DNA from: Pseudoneurospora amorphoporcata
Lineage: Eukaryota; Ascomycota; Sordariomycetes; Sordariales; Sordariaceae
NCBI GenBank assembly: GCA_033297205.1
Contig: MU859212.1
Location: forward strand, 1-64,000
Reading direction: 5' to 3'
DNA: 64,000 nt
A program made the position numbers and the translations under genes. Under the pieces are notes generated by a model. That model saw only the letters and a list, made by a program, of their open reading frames with translations, did no database searches and was not told where the DNA came from. Below, piece by piece: positions 22,872 to 35,011 of the stretch. The first letter of the stretch is position 1. The number at the start of each line of letters is the position of its first letter.

Positions 22872-24103
22872 ACTAGAATATGGGTCTTCCGGAAGTGTTC
22901 TTGGATAATGGGTTATCTCTTTGAGCTTGGTAGACTTGAGTCCTGAGATTGTATTCGCAACCGTTTATGCCATGTTGACTCTAAAGCGAGAAGCCGCTCC
23001 GGTGTGACAGACACATCAATCTTCATTTGCGCAACGTGGTTAGTGGCGAGATGAGGTCGTACGCCCGTTTGAGCCTCAATGCTGTGCTTGCCTCTTTGAT
23101 CCTTGTTGTCTCAGTTCTTTGACCACGACATTCCAACGACACAGGAAGTACCGTTTATTGTAGGTATGCAGGCTATATCGGTTCATCCTACCCCATGGGA
23201 CATTGCTGCCGAGATCCGAGCCACGCTGTTGGTAATCTGGTCGATATGCAGACCATGACTTGCTGTGATAAATACGACAAAGAGCCGCGATGTGAGCGCA
23301 TTCCCATGTCGCGTCGAGCTGTTTTGCCGCGCGACACTTGTTCTCCATGGAGATTCGTTCTGCCCTCTACCGCCTTCCCAATCCCCCTCCACCACGAATC
23401 TGGGGCCCATCCCGTCCTATGCGCATCATCTGCAGTAACACCTGCTGACTCTCCATCATACTAATAGAACATTGCAACATGATCCGAGGATTGGTCCCTC
23501 CGTCCAGACTGCTGGAAACCGCTCTGCAAGTTCCTTGACAAGGAGATACCGGACATAGCCTTTCCTCATGCCAATGCAGCTGTTGGTGGTTGGAAGTTAT
23601 CAACTTGATGCTCATTTTCATGGTGGTGGTTTTGATGCCATGGGAAGAAACTAACGAGTTGCGGGAAGGAAGAAGACGGGAAACAGAAAACAAGCTATTT
23701 GCAGTGGTGTTTCACTAGGTACCTCTAGGTACCTCTAGCCACATGAGGCTGAAGGGGGGGCTTCTCCAGGGCTTCTTTTAGCGGCTTGCGGGGGAGGACC
23801 GCCCGAACTCGGGAAGGGCAGCCGCCATCTTTACCTCATTCAGCATCTGCGACATGTCCTTCCGTCCTCCCTCCGCGACAATGCAACCCCATCGACCTTT
23901 ATCATTTTCCGAACGGGCCGCCATTGCGATGCCTTCTTGAACGCATCAAGTTTTGCGCCTCCAGCACCGCGTGTCCCCGTCATCGGCTTGTTCAACCCGG
24001 AAGAACAGATTGAGCCTACAGTGGAAGCCAAGGTGTATAACATGGATCGGCTTCCCGCCATGTCTACCACCACCACCAAGCCATCCTCATCACCACCGTC
24101 ACG
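22872..24103. other. Gene-free interval before GH131 gene
   Basis: About 1.2 kb with no supported gene. It includes a direct repeat of TAGGTACCTC at about 23718-23738, a motif type common in Sordariomycete intergenic DNA, and the GH131 promoter. Confidence 0.35.
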
Positions 24104-25230
24104 ATGAAGTTCTCGGTTCTTGTGGCCCAAGCTTTCACCGTCTCTGCCGGCACCATTCTCTGGGATGGCCGCTTCAACGACTTGACCTCCTCCACCGACC
24201 TCAACAAGTGGTCTTGGGGTAACCAGGTCGGCCCTTACCAGTACTACATCCACGGTTCTTCTTCCGTCACCGCCTACGTCAACCTTTCCCCCAGCTACAA
24301 GAACCCGGCCGACACGGGCTCCAACCAGGGTGCCAAGATCACCCTCGACAACACGGCCTACTGGAACGGCCAGAACATGCGCCGTACCGAGCTGATCCCC
24401 CAGACCACGGCCGCCATCAACAAGGGCAAGGTCTTCTACCACTTCTCCCTTATGCGCAAGGACACCAACGCCCCCGCCCTCACCCGCGAGCACCAGATCG
24501 CCTTCTTCGAGAGCCACTTCACCGAGCTCAAGTCCGGCTGGCAGTCGGGCGCCTCGGGCATCTCTGACCCCCTGCTGAGGTGGTGCATCGGTGGCCAGAC
24601 CAAGTGGTCCGTCAACTGGGACGTCGGTGTGTGGCACAACGTTGCCTACGAGATCGACTTCACGGCCAACACTGTCGGCTTCTGGCACTCTACCGGCAGC
24701 GATCCCCTTGTCCAGGTCATTGCTCCCCAGTCCGCCAGCACCAGCAGCAACGGTGCTGACTGGCACGTTGGCGTTCTCGAGCTTCCTCGTGATGGTTATG
24801 CCGATACCACGGAGGATTACTACTGGTCCGGTGTCTACATTGAGAGCGGCAGCATCACGACTTCCGTCGCTGGTCCTGGTACGTCTTTGACCACTCTTTC
24901 CTCCCTTTCCCAGTACCAAAACCAACACAAGTACAGTCTAACATGTTCATCCCAGGCTCCTCCTCCCCCAACCCCGGCACTCCTAGCAGCAGCAGCAGCA
25001 GTAGCGTCGCCCCCATCAAGTCAAGTTCCACCTCTACCACCCTCGTTACTTCGACCACTCGTACTGTCATCACCACCACCAGTGCCGCTCCTGCTGTGAC
25101 CACCACGGCCAGCTCCTGCACCGCTGCCCAGTGGGCCCAGTGCGGCGGTAACAACTTCTCTGGCTGCAAGACCTGCGCTTCCCCATACAAGTGCAACTTT
25201 GTCAACGACTGGTACTCCCAATGCTACTAA
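24104..25230 (+). CDS. GH131 beta-glucanase with C-terminal CBM1
   Basis: Two exons, 24104-24878 and 24956-25230, give 349 residues. A signal peptide (1-15, cleavage after TVSA) precedes the GH131 catalytic domain starting GTILWDGRFND, with NQVGPYQYYIHG, REHQIAFFESHFTELKSG and DWHVGVLELPR. These are very close to the characterised Podospora GH131 family as I remember it. A Ser/Thr linker (about 259-313) is interrupted at its start by the intron and leads to a family 1 cellulose-binding module with the usual cysteine spacing (QWAQCGG, GCKTCASPYKC, WYSQCY). GH131 enzymes act on beta-1,3-, beta-1,4- and beta-1,6-glucans. It is secreted and likely works in plant cell-wall breakdown. Confidence 0.93.
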
Positions 25231-26036
25231 GTGGTGACAGTTGCAGCAGCACGAGAGTTGGTGGATGGCAGAGGAGAGTGGATGTGGACGGATGCATGTA
25301 CATATTGTTCGCTTCTTGTTGATACCTTATACTTGATGCACATACACTTGTTTGCTCAACACGTATTTCTGTCGCTGATTGTTGTTGTGGTTTCCTATCC
25401 TAGCTTTATGTTATGTTCAGAAGCTGACCAAGAAAGGTCAAACCAGGGCAGAGTAACATCGGCATTGCCTTCCACATTTAAGCGCTCACGGGCAGTCACA
25501 AGGGTTCTCACTGAGGTCGGTGACGAGTGACTTCAATAACTTCACAACTGGAGGTTACACCCGCCCGCCGCTCATGTGGATGCTTGTACTCCCAAAGCCG
25601 CACTTTCCTTCGCAGAATAGCCGTATGGAAAGTCCACTCCCTTCGCCTGTCACGAGCTGGTGTGTATGGAAGGAGCACCATGTCGAAGCGAAAACCAGGA
25701 GCCCATCTAGCCATCATATAAACTCCCTGGATTCCCTTCCCTCTCCCTTCATTCTTTGTTGGACCACATTGCTTCTTCTTGCACAACATTTATCATCTTT
25801 GCTCTGCAATCACATTGGTACCGCATTCCATGCTTTGGCATTCTTCACAAATCATCGCTTCTTTATTCACCTTACGCTTTCTTGGTGACAACTTTCCATT
25901 CTCGGAGCATCACCACGTCAACACTACCAAGGTTCTTCGAGAGGTGAGCTTGGTTTCTTCTTGCACCCACTCCATGACCATGCCGGCAACTAACAGTGCC
26001 TTCGCAGCTTTCCAGTGCCACTTGAGAACCGCAACG
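25231..26036. promoter_or_regulatory. Promoter and 5' UTR of acidic secreted protein gene
   Basis: No coding gene. A good GT-AG intron (25944-26007, GTGAGC to TTCGCAG) sits just before the chosen start codon at 26037. The longer in-frame extension upstream to 25779 is therefore more likely untranslated leader than protein. Confidence 0.45.
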
Positions 26037-27029
26037 ATGCGTTACGCCAGTCTCGTCCTCATCTCCCTCCTCGCCGTGTCCCATGTCTGCCACGGCAAAC
26101 CTCTTCCCACGCCTGATGACCCCCCTTACCCCGAGGGTTCTCCCACTGAGGCCGAGTCCACCTCGACAACAACCTCTGTCGAGACCATAACCGCCGCCGA
26201 GGAGACCACTTATCCAGGCCTGTACCCTACCGCCACGCTGGATTTCCCTTCCAAGGCTACAGAGACAAGCACTGCCACCACTGAGGAACACTCTGCCACC
26301 GAGGAGGAGCACCCAGCCACCCCCGAGGAACACAAGCCCATCGAGACTTCTGCTAGCAGCACATCTGAGGAGCACGAAGCACCATCTGACTACGAAGCTC
26401 CTCCTAACCAAGACACTTCCTCACATCACGCAGCTTCATCTGAACATGATGCTCCATCGCGCGATGCAGCTTCCTCGGACCAGAATGCCCCCTCGGACCA
26501 TGACGTCCCCTCAGACAATGATGCTTCGTCCGAGCATCCTGCTTCCTCTGATCATGCCGCTTTCCCAGACAATGAGTATTGGTCACAATATGAGGCTTCC
26601 CCGGCCGACTCATCTCCCAAGCCCCACGATCAGGACCATCCCTGCGGCAAGCTCGATCCCTGGACCATCCATTCCCTCTCGCGGCACTGCGATGACGCCG
26701 ACACGGTCTGCGGCTGGTCCTTTATTATCGACACCAATTGCCCTTCGTTTGCTCCTACCCCTTGCTCCTTCACCATCAAGTCTCTCGGCCCCGGTGTTCC
26801 CGCCTCGCGTTCTCCAAAGCATGCGAAGGACGAGGATGAGTTGTGCGGGCCGTACGAGGTGCATTCGAGCTGGAGCGGCCATTTCGGACCGGGCCAAGGG
26901 TTCACGACGTTGAGTGTCATTGATGGTGGGAATAAGCTGGTGGCATATCCGGCTTATAGGGATGATCTGTTTGGGAAGGATAAGGCGACGGTTCCTGATG
27001 TGGAGGTTGCCGTCTATGCTTTAGGTTGA
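26037..27029 (+). CDS. Secreted acidic low-complexity protein, unknown function
   Basis: 330 residues from the ATG at 26037, chosen because a signal peptide (MRYASLVLISLLAVSHVCHG) follows at once. The middle is Thr/Glu-rich (TEEHSATEEEH) and then has about a dozen imperfect short repeats around SSDHDAPS/ASSEHDAPS, rich in Ser, Asp and His. The C-terminal about 120 residues form a globular-looking domain with cysteines in CGKL, HCDD, VCGWS, NCPSF, PCSF and LCGPY, probably three disulphides. I do not recognise the family. It is co-oriented with and directly downstream of the GH131 glucanase. Secretion is likely; a role in wall or host interaction is only a guess. Confidence 0.7.
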   Translation: MRYASLVLISLLAVSHVCHGKPLPTPDDPPYPEGSPTEAESTSTTTSVETITAAEETTYPGLYPTATLDFPSKATETSTATTEEHSATEEEHPATPEEHKPIETSASSTSEEHEAPSDYEAPPNQDTSSHHAASSEHDAPSRDAASSDQNAPSDHDVPSDNDASSEHPASSDHAAFPDNEYWSQYEASPADSSPKPHDQDHPCGKLDPWTIHSLSRHCDDADTVCGWSFIIDTNCPSFAPTPCSFTIKSLGPGVPASRSPKHAKDEDELCGPYEVHSSWSGHFGPGQGFTTLSVIDGGNKLVAYPAYRDDLFGKDKATVPDVEVAVYALG

Positions 27030-28099
27030 AGGATATCATGAGTATTAGAGTAGAGGGCGTTCAGTGGGAGGTGGATCGGTGTTGTGTTCATGTTGGGGTT
27101 TGTTGGGTATTGGATTATGGGAGTGAGAGAGACAATGTCGCCAAGTAAATGGCAGTCGGGTGAGAGATGATTCATAATTAACTCCAATCGTTCGTCAATT
27201 TCTCCTCCTTTCCTTCTTGGTCGATGAGCAACTGTGCTGGTTCCCCTGATTGCTGACCAACACGATGCATGCGTGACCCCCACCGTGCCCCCACTGGGAT
27301 ATAACCTGGAGGTCTGACACCAGAGTCCGGATCCAGTACATCTGGAGAAATTGTTGGGGATGGAAACTGGTGTCCCATCCCGAGAAAGAAAGATCACGCT
27401 TGGATATGGGCGTCAAGCGTTTTCTCCCACTTGGAAAGGCAGATTCTCAATGATGAGCGGCCCTGCCGCATACACAAAGTAGTGACTGCTCCTTCCAGAG
27501 GAAATCCCGGAACAGATCAAATGACACTTTCCTTGATGGGGCACTTCGGTTATCAGAGAAGTGCTGGAACAGTAGGGAACTCACGACCGACTTCGCTGGC
27601 GCTGTCAAATTTTGAGTGTCCGTGGGGCATCAAAGTGCAAAGTGGGAAGGAGAAGGAGCCACTCGATTCCACTTGCATTTAGGTACCTACTTCTGGTAAA
27701 AATTGGAAAGGGCTGCTTGGCTCATATCCCTTCCCTTTCTTGCCTGCAGTACCCACCGGCCAGAGGGAGGTACAGATAAGTCCGCCCACTTCCTCCAAGC
27801 TCACTCCGTCCTTTTGCGGCAAGTCAATTTCTTCGGTTGCTTGTCAACATTTTCCAACCAAACATCATCCAAATTCATATTCATCATTCACTTCTGCCTT
27901 TTTCCCTCAAATGCGCTACCACGGCTTGCACCGATTTCGCGACCGAGCCCCTCTTTATCATCTTGGGAAATAGTCGGTCCACGGTTATTACAGCACGCGG
28001 CGACACGACCACTCCGAACATTGCCATCGATCATCGGGTGTGCCCAATCTTTTCCTCAAATCTCAATATTCCATTAGCTATTATTGATACTTTGGCACG
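27030..28099. other. Gene-free interval
   Basis: About 1.07 kb with no supported gene between the acidic secreted protein and the zinc-finger locus. Confidence 0.35.
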
Positions 28100-29096
28100 A
28101 TGGCAAACCCCCACCATAACACCGGAAACTGGTCCACGGTTGCCCCTGGACAGGAAGCCGGACAAGAGGAACTTTAGTCGCCGTCTTCTTCTTCTGGATC
28201 CATCGAGCAACCAGATCGTCGCCAGGGTCACTGCCCGCCGAGGTTGTCAGAGCAGCAGTTGGCTGATATCCAAGAGCCCCCGTCCATTACCTCGGGTGGC
28301 AACCCTCCCAATACCGTTACAACAGAGTCGCTACATACCGTCAATGAGCATGTGGAAGAAGGGCTTCGTAGCCCTTCAAAATGTCCTTCGGCGCCATCAT
28401 CCGACGGTCCAGCGTTATCCCCTTCAAACCGCAATCTGACGACAGCCGCACTCCAAAATGCGATCCTGGCTGGAAGACAATGTAGCCTTTGTCCAGGGAA
28501 AACCCAAGAAGTCATACTATACAGCGAGGCGGCATTGGAGTGAGTAGATGTTATCCAGAAAGAGAGACTAAGAAGACTAAAAGAAGGCGGGCAAAAAGAG
28601 AAACAAAAACAACTGGCTGCTGAGACGTGAGAAGTTGAGCTAATACCCTTCATACTACAGGGAACATACCGCAACTGTACATAACCAGAATAGTTTGGCG
28701 CCACGACTGTACAAGTGTGGTGAGTGCACCCATTCTACGAAGGCACGCAATGTCCACCTAAACCATATCCGCAAACCAACACCGTGCCGCGACACGATAG
28801 CAAGATTGTACGCGTGTGCCGTCCACGGCCCAACGAGTGTCAACAAGGAAGAGCATATCTCCCATCTCGAGGAAGATATAGCCTCAACGGTAAAACAATA
28901 CAAGTGCGGGCGATGCGGCAATACTACGGACCTGCGATCACACCACGCACAGCATCTCGACATACAGAACCCGTGCGTAGAAATGTTCCAGCCCATCATG
29001 TATGAGTGCAAGTACCACGGCCCAACGAGCCTTGATAAGGAAGAACATTTGAACCATCTCGAGAATTGTTCAAGAACATGGACTGAAGACCAATAG
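28100..29096 (+). CDS. Small zinc-finger-like protein with in-frame TAG near the 5' end
   Basis: An ATG at 28100 opens a frame broken by TAG at 28175-28177. The same frame then runs to 28539, splices (intron 28540-28660) and ends at 29096. The second exon holds four Cys/His modules: YKCGECTHSTKARNVHLNH, YACAVHGPTSVNKEEHISH, YKCGRCGNTT, and YECKYHGPTSLDKEEHLNH. Each alternates a C-x2-C type with a C-x2-HGPTS type, which suggests a duplicated two-finger unit. The TAG is preceded by CTT, so it could instead be the end of an unrecognised intron joining an exon further upstream at 28178. The gene may therefore be intact with a different first exon, or a pseudogene. Nuclear DNA or RNA binding is plausible but unproven. 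Confidence 0.5.
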
Positions 29097-30662
29097 AGCT
29101 GTGTGCTGGAATTTTGTACCCACGGTGGTGCTGTATCGTGGTTGTTGCAGATCAGGGTGAGGGCAAGGTTGTATCAAGGCACAGCGGGACTGGAGCTCAT
29201 CGTGTGGGTAATACATAGCCGGGGCATGGCCTGGGCTGACTGTGGTTCGGCTTCAGCTTTTGCTGCGCAGTTGTTTCTTTTGGATAGCGAATCGGGGGTT
29301 TGTTCCTGTGCACCTGGCTTTTGTGGGACTTTAGCGATCATTGTTGTCACCTGCATTCTCTTCGAGCATCGTCAGGGCTGAATAAAGTATCCTTGAACAT
29401 ACTGTTGGCTGTTATTGTTAGGATATGCACTATTCGGCAGTGCTTCCATATCTCCAGTCGGTTTTTAATACTCTTCAGTAGCATGGCGCTCAAAAACATC
29501 CCCCTCGTTCTCACAATGGCCAAGGGTGTTGGCGCTCACTTTGGGAAGTTTCGATGCATTTGCACTTTGGAGCGGAAAAGGTACATTAACTCTGATAGAC
29601 CTCAGCCTGCAACTACGTACCTTCTAGTTACCTACCTACCATGCTCATCTTTTCATTGGCCTTTTCTTTTCTGTGCATGCCCCGTCTGCACTGCCGACGC
29701 TGACACTCCGGCTTCTCTGCCGACACTTTACGCACAATGCTACAATAAGGTATCCCCGAAACTCATCAACATCCAAGGCTTGTACAACAAAACTTCAACT
29801 TTGAGCGCAAGCTTATATAAACAAGGAAGAAGCAGACTTTTCGACACTTTTCTTAGCTAGGTAATCGAGCGCACAGAGGAAGTTGATGAATCTGGGTTTC
29901 CGCGTACCTTGATGTGAGTTGGCATATCAGCGAGGTTATGTAGTAGGTAGGTACTTCGTATACCCCAAGACGATCGGATCGAGTCGCATTGACTCTGTCT
30001 GGACCCTGCAGTGCCGTGTAGGGCTGGAAATTTGAGCGTTCGTCCATTCGGAAAATTGCCCTGGAAGGCTGGAAGCCAAAGTGTCAAGTTAACTTTGGAA
30101 GATACTACGATAAGTCCAGCAGCTGCGGATGCGTCATCCTGTTACCTGCCCGTGTATTGTTGACCAATGAGTGTCGCTGAATAAAAGGAAGGAGGCTGAT
30201 CTGGCCCGCTGAATGGTCGCATTTTCCGCGCCTCTATGAATGTCGATATTGTAAAAACGCTGAGGTGGGAGACAAGTGTTCGCATTACCGAAAATTAGGT
30301 AGCCACGTGGAGGCTGAGGTTTAGATGCCCCTGATCTCCCGGTTGGGTGCATGCGCATCCAAACATTACTCTGTCGTGTTGTCCAGTCTTACTTATGATT
30401 TCTACCTTTCGTTGCCTAGAGTACGCTTTCAGACGAGCAAGCGCGTTGAACGGACAAAGCAGCCCGCGCGGAGGTTTTCCAGAGGAAACACCACCCCAAA
30501 AAGGATTCGAACGATGTACCGCGACGAAGCCATATACTGCCGTGCCCACGTGGGTGTGTGCTCAAAGGTATGAAGTCATAACTCGGTATCGAACTTGGCG
30601 CATGCATCCTCAGGTACCGCAACCGAGTCCCCCATTGCCCGTCACCACTTTGGTTCGTTGTG
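29097..30662. other. Gene-free interval
   Basis: About 1.5 kb without a supported gene. Frames here are short and lack family features. Confidence 0.35.
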
Positions 30663-31091
30663 ATGCATCGCTGCACCTTTCGTTATCGATTCTGCAAGGG
30701 GTTTCCTAGCAGAGAAGCGTTAGAGTGAGTCTCGTCGACCAACCGATGGAACGCATTTGACAAATCATTTCCACAGGCTCCATACTTGTCAAAACCGCCC
30801 ACAAGTTCCGATGCGACAAAGGCTGCCCAAATGTCGGATTCCCATCCAAACAGAAGGCGAAGGAACACCACGAGTCTCTGAAACACTGGACTAAGCGCTC
30901 TCCAGTTGGCGGTCCTGTGGGTTTCCCATCATATGTTATAGGTGTGGCCGGTGAGGGTCCACTCCCGACCAGGGCACTGCACCGACACCGGGAACAGCCG
31001 AGATGTTACCATGTTTACGGGCCAACCAACACCTGGAACGGGAGCCAGTGGCATGCCCGGACGCTGGGAGCACCCTTGAGCTGTGCTATTT
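30663..31091 (+). pseudogene. Degenerate zinc-finger gene fragment
   Basis: A segment reading HRCTFRYRFCKGFPSREALE ends at a good donor (30725). After an acceptor at 30776 a second segment reads KFRCDKGCPNVGFPSKQKAK and then HHESLKHW, ending CYHVYGPTNTWNGSQWHART and a stop near 31091. Both look like C2H2 fingers, and the last resembles the HGPTS module of the gene at 28100-29096. The two segments do not join in one frame with the obvious splice sites, which suggests a frame break. Confidence 0.35.
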
Positions 31092-31094
31092 AGC

Positions 31095-31998
31095 AAGGCC
31101 CGTGTCTCCAGCTGACTCGGAGGCTGGTGCAGGGCGGCGCCAGGCTTATGAAACTTGGCGTCCCGGTTCAGCTTAGACGCACGGCATCTACCTTAGGGTA
31201 TGAACTGCGACGATCCAACATTCGATTACACTGAGGGGCCGGGGCTCTTTGACGATACCTTCTTTGTTGAGTCCCAGCTTTGCAGTCACCACCACTTTGG
31301 TCTTGAGCTCAATCTGTCAACCCCCTCTTTGGCCACGAGGGGTCATAAATCAAAGAGCTGGAGAATCAGCTATACCGTCTTCTCGATCAGCTATGATTAT
31401 GAACTCGTACTTCCTCGCTGTCACACTTTCGTGTCTTTTGTGAAATATTGTTCAACAATAATCATGGTCCCTTCCTGTCAACAGACAGTTTGGAGACCAA
31501 AATGGTCAGTTTTCAGTTCAGTATCACACCCCGCTACACATGCTGGTTATTCGTTTCCTGATAACTTGCAAAGTGTCACAAGTCTTTGGTAAGACATCAA
31601 GCCCTTCACACCTTCCATATCATATGACACCTTGTAGAACACCACAGTCATGGGGAAGCAGTAAGATTCTTTGCTTTCCATGTAATACGGTACGCAGCAG
31701 GAACGCCAAGCTCAAAGTCCCGTCCCTCCAAGCGCGCCTTCCTAATCCGTCTCTGGGGCTCCATTCAGAAGTCTCCGTTTCTGTGCCGATCCCCCGCCTC
31801 AAACATTTTGTCTTCACCCAGCTTCAACTCTTTGTTTCCATTTCTCCTCCGAATTTATACCACCCACAAATCCCATCTCTGTCGCGTTTGACGGGATGGC
31901 CCCAGACGACTTCTTTTATCATTGGCCGTTATAGCATTCCTTGGATATCTCTTCTATTACCCTACCGATCGCTTCGTCGCATCGCAAAATCCCCCGCC
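31095..31998. other. Gene-free interval, promoter of MFS gene
   Basis: About 900 bp without a supported gene. The MFS frame is open upstream to 31540, but that part has no protein-like features. Confidence 0.35.
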
Positions 31999-33735
31999 AT
32001 GGCGACCTCTCCAGCACCTGAAAAGGTCGAATTCAACGCTGGCACCGTAGATGTCCAAGCCGCCAATAGCACCACAACTCATGATGGCGAAGACATTTTG
32101 GGCCTACAGGACCTTGACGCAGCCCTCAATATGAAGATGCACTTGGTCAACAATGTGAGAAGCGCATGCTCCATGTGCATCCTCTGCGCTGCACTCTTGT
32201 GCTAACCACGCCGATTCGCTGCAGGCCATCGACGAGATAGGATGGACGCCCTACCACACCAAGCTCTTCTTCCTCAACGGTTTTGGGTGCGTGTACCGTC
32301 TCCGTCCCCGCAACCCATGAACTCACCACCGTGACCAGATACGCCGTCGACTCCCTCGTCCTACTCCTGCAAAGCGTCATCGCAGGCCCAGCCTTTCGCG
32401 AGTTCGGAGAGAAGGGATATGACAACGCCATGAGCATTGCCGTCTATGTCGGCATGCTCGTCGGAGCATTGTTCTGGGGCTTGGGCGCTGACATCATTGG
32501 CCGCCGCTTCGCCTTCAACGTCTCCCTCCTGCTGTGCTCCATCTCCGCCATCATCGCTGGCGCCATGCCGAACTGGCCATCTCTGGGCTTATGGATCGCG
32601 CTTATTGGGTTCGGTGGTGGCGGAAACCTCGTCTTGGATACGACCGTCTTTCTCGAATATCTGCCTGGGAACAAGCAGTGGGTGCTTACCCTGATGGCTG
32701 GGTGGTGGGGATTGGGTCAGGCTATTACTGGGTTTATTGCATGGGGCTTTTTAGGTAAGTGATTGTTTGATCTCAGCAGTCGAACGGGAGGAGACGATTA
32801 ACATTGATGTTGTAGTCCCCGAGAAATGGAACTGTCCATCGACCGATGCCTGCACAAAGCAAAACAACATGGGGTGGAGATACGTCATGTTCACCAGCGG
32901 CGCCCTTGTCTTTGTCATGTCCATCCTTCGAGTCACCGTCATTCGACTGAGGGAAACACCCAAGTACCTCCTTGCTTTGGGTGAAGACGCCCAGGTTGTT
33001 GATACCATACAGTTCCTGGCATCAAAGTACAGCCGACACTGCTCTCTGACTGTCGAGAAGCTCGATGCATGCGGTGTGGTGAAGGGCACCCACAGCAAGA
33101 ACCGATTTTCCTTCGCAGAGACCCTCGTACACCTTCGCGGATTGTTCTCAACCCCCAAGATATCCCTTTCAACTGCATTGATATGGATCTCATGGGCAAT
33201 GATGGGCTTAGCGTACCCTCTGTTTTACGTCTTCTTGCCAAGCTATCTCGCCTCCCGCGGAGCAAACCTGGACGTCTCAACCTTCGAATCCTGGCGCAAC
33301 TACGCCCTCACCAACATCAGTTCCATCTTCGGACCATTTCTAGCAGCTTGGATGTGCAACTTACCTCTCCTTGGTCGGCGATACACAATGCTCATCGGAG
33401 CACTGTTGACAGCTGCCTTTTTCTTCGCCTACACCTCCGTCCGCACCGGTGCCCAAGACGTCGGGTTCTCGTGCTCCATTGCTTTCTGCCTGAACATCTA
33501 CTATGGCACCCTGTATGCCTACACGCCAGAAGTTCTTCCCAGTGCCCATCGAGCGACAGGAAACGGAGTGGCAGTCGCTTTCAACCGTGTCATGGGCATT
33601 ATATCTGCTGTTATTGCTACTGTGGCAGACACTTCGACTAGTGCGCCCCTCTATATCTGCGGAGCTTTACTTGTGGCAATGGGGTTTATGAGCGCCTGCT
33701 TTCCGTTCGAACCGTATGGTCGGAGGAGTTCCTGA
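31999..33735 (+). CDS. MFS transporter, sugar-porter/SV2-like
   Basis: Four exons, 31999-32154, 32225-32286, 32339-32754 and 32816-33735, give 517 residues. After a hydrophilic N-terminus (about 1-75) there are about 12 hydrophobic segments. The loop after TM2 reads WGLGADIIGRRFAFN, the MFS G-x3-D-x2-G-R-R signature. WWGLGQAITGFIAWGFL and TPEVLPSAHRATGNG are typical of SV2-like or organic-ion/sugar carriers in fungi. It is expected in the plasma membrane. The substrate cannot be read from sequence. It is convergent with the tail-anchored protein gene. Confidence 0.82.
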
Positions 33736-34072
33736 AGTCGAGTTATGCGGCACTTGCCTCGACAATCAACAGATAGGAATATGCGGGAGTATGTCTGGAA
33801 CTGATTAATGTATTCCAATGTTCACTATCGTTGTCTGCACCCTCCATTCCCAGACCAATGCAGCGCCGTCTGTAAGACCATGCCCAAGCTTCATAACCAG
33901 AGTAACAAATCTGCCAACATTCTCCTCAGCCATGTTTCTCTCCCCCGCACTCAATACCTTCAGCTCCCTCCAATCATTCCATTCGTGTACAAAGCCCCGA
34001 GCAACAATGGGACGCACCAGCTGGGTCCGTGTAGTCAAAGACTGCGGTGCGGGCACTACGCTCCGAGCGCGC
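33736..34072. other. Convergent 3' intergenic region
   Basis: 337 bp between the stops of the convergent MFS and tail-anchored genes. Nothing else is seen. Confidence 0.4.
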
Positions 34073-35011
34073 TCAATCCTCAAACATCCACCAAACACCA
34101 CACAAAATTACAACAAGCACAACAAAGGTAGTGATGAAGCCTACTTTCCCGGACTCGATCCACTCGGACCGCTCAGTTTGAGGCGGGTTTCCCCGCTCGA
34201 GATCGATCATCTCGTCAATGGCGTTGATACTTCTCGCACCTCTGAGGCTTCTGAGGCTTCTAGCAGTCCTGTAACTTGCTATGCTGGGGGTTCTTGTATC
34301 CCTGGCGGCACTGTTGCCGAGAAAAGAGATGGGAGGAGCCACGCCATAGGCTGGCGGCGGGCACTGTGGTGAGTTGGGATCACAGGTCGCACTCGCAGCT
34401 TGGTCTGTCTCCAGAAACCTGTCCTGGCGGTGGGAGACGTAGGGCGGCGGACTGGCGACGGGTGGAACGACGGCTTCCCCTGCTGGTTCATATTCATCGG
34501 CGGCGTCGTTGTGGGTGTTGTTGTTGTTGTGGACGTCGTTCAGGCTGAAACCGGGGGGGCGGATGCCAGTTCCGGCTGTGCTACTACTTCCTCTGGCCAA
34601 AGGGAACGTGGCGCTCTGCAGTGTTGAGGTGGAGCCGGTGTGGCCTAGGCGGGCACGGGCACGAGCTTGGGCTGTGAGAGGGAACGTGGAGGCTGGTGTC
34701 TTGCCATATGGTGCTGGGAGATGGGCTTCGTCTGGTCGTGGGAGATCGGCTGCATTGCGCTGGGTGCTGTCATTGCTGTTGTCGCTGTCACTACTGTTTC
34801 TGTTTCTGTTGTTGTCGTCGCTATAGTAGCTGCCCCTGTAGGAGTTGAAGTAGCTGGAGGACCTGTTGTTGCCGCTGTTGCCACTGTCGCTGGTGTTGAT
34901 ACTAGGAGGGCTGGAGGGGCTACTGTTGTTGTTGTTGGATGGGCTGTTGCCGTCGGAGGAGCTACTGGCAGAGACGCCCGTGATAAACGGGTTGGTGCGA
35001 GGCCGGATCAT
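34073..35011 (-). CDS. Tail-anchored low-complexity membrane protein
   Basis: One exon, 312 residues. The first 90 residues are Ser/Asn/Asp-rich (SSSDGNSPSNNNNSS, NNRNRNSSDSDNSND) and predicted disordered. Pro-rich segments (CPPPAYGVAPP, PPPYVSH) could be short-motif ligands; PPxY is present in PPPY. The only hydrophobic segment is at the extreme C-terminus (VGFITTFVVLVVILCGVWW, then MFED), the topology of a tail-anchored protein facing the cytosol. The family is not recognised. PPxY motifs in tail-anchored proteins can recruit WW-domain ubiquitin ligases, but that is inference here. Confidence 0.68.
   Translation of the reverse strand: MIRPRTNPFITGVSASSSSDGNSPSNNNNSSPSSPPSINTSDSGNSGNNRSSSYFNSYRGSYYSDDNNRNRNSSDSDNSNDSTQRNAADLPRPDEAHLPAPYGKTPASTFPLTAQARARARLGHTGSTSTLQSATFPLARGSSSTAGTGIRPPGFSLNDVHNNNNTHNDAADEYEPAGEAVVPPVASPPPYVSHRQDRFLETDQAASATCDPNSPQCPPPAYGVAPPISFLGNSAARDTRTPSIASYRTARSLRSLRGARSINAIDEMIDLERGNPPQTERSEWIESGKVGFITTFVVLVVILCGVWWMFED

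Noticed and set aside
23840..24928. 362-codon minus-strand frame over the GH131 gene
   Set aside because: It is a shadow of the codon-biased GH131 exon, with Gly/Val/Asp-rich composition and no domain.
30485..30505. Possible tRNA T-arm (GTTCGAATCC on the minus strand)
   Set aside because: The flanking bases do not form a T-stem and no anticodon or D-arm is found at the right distance.
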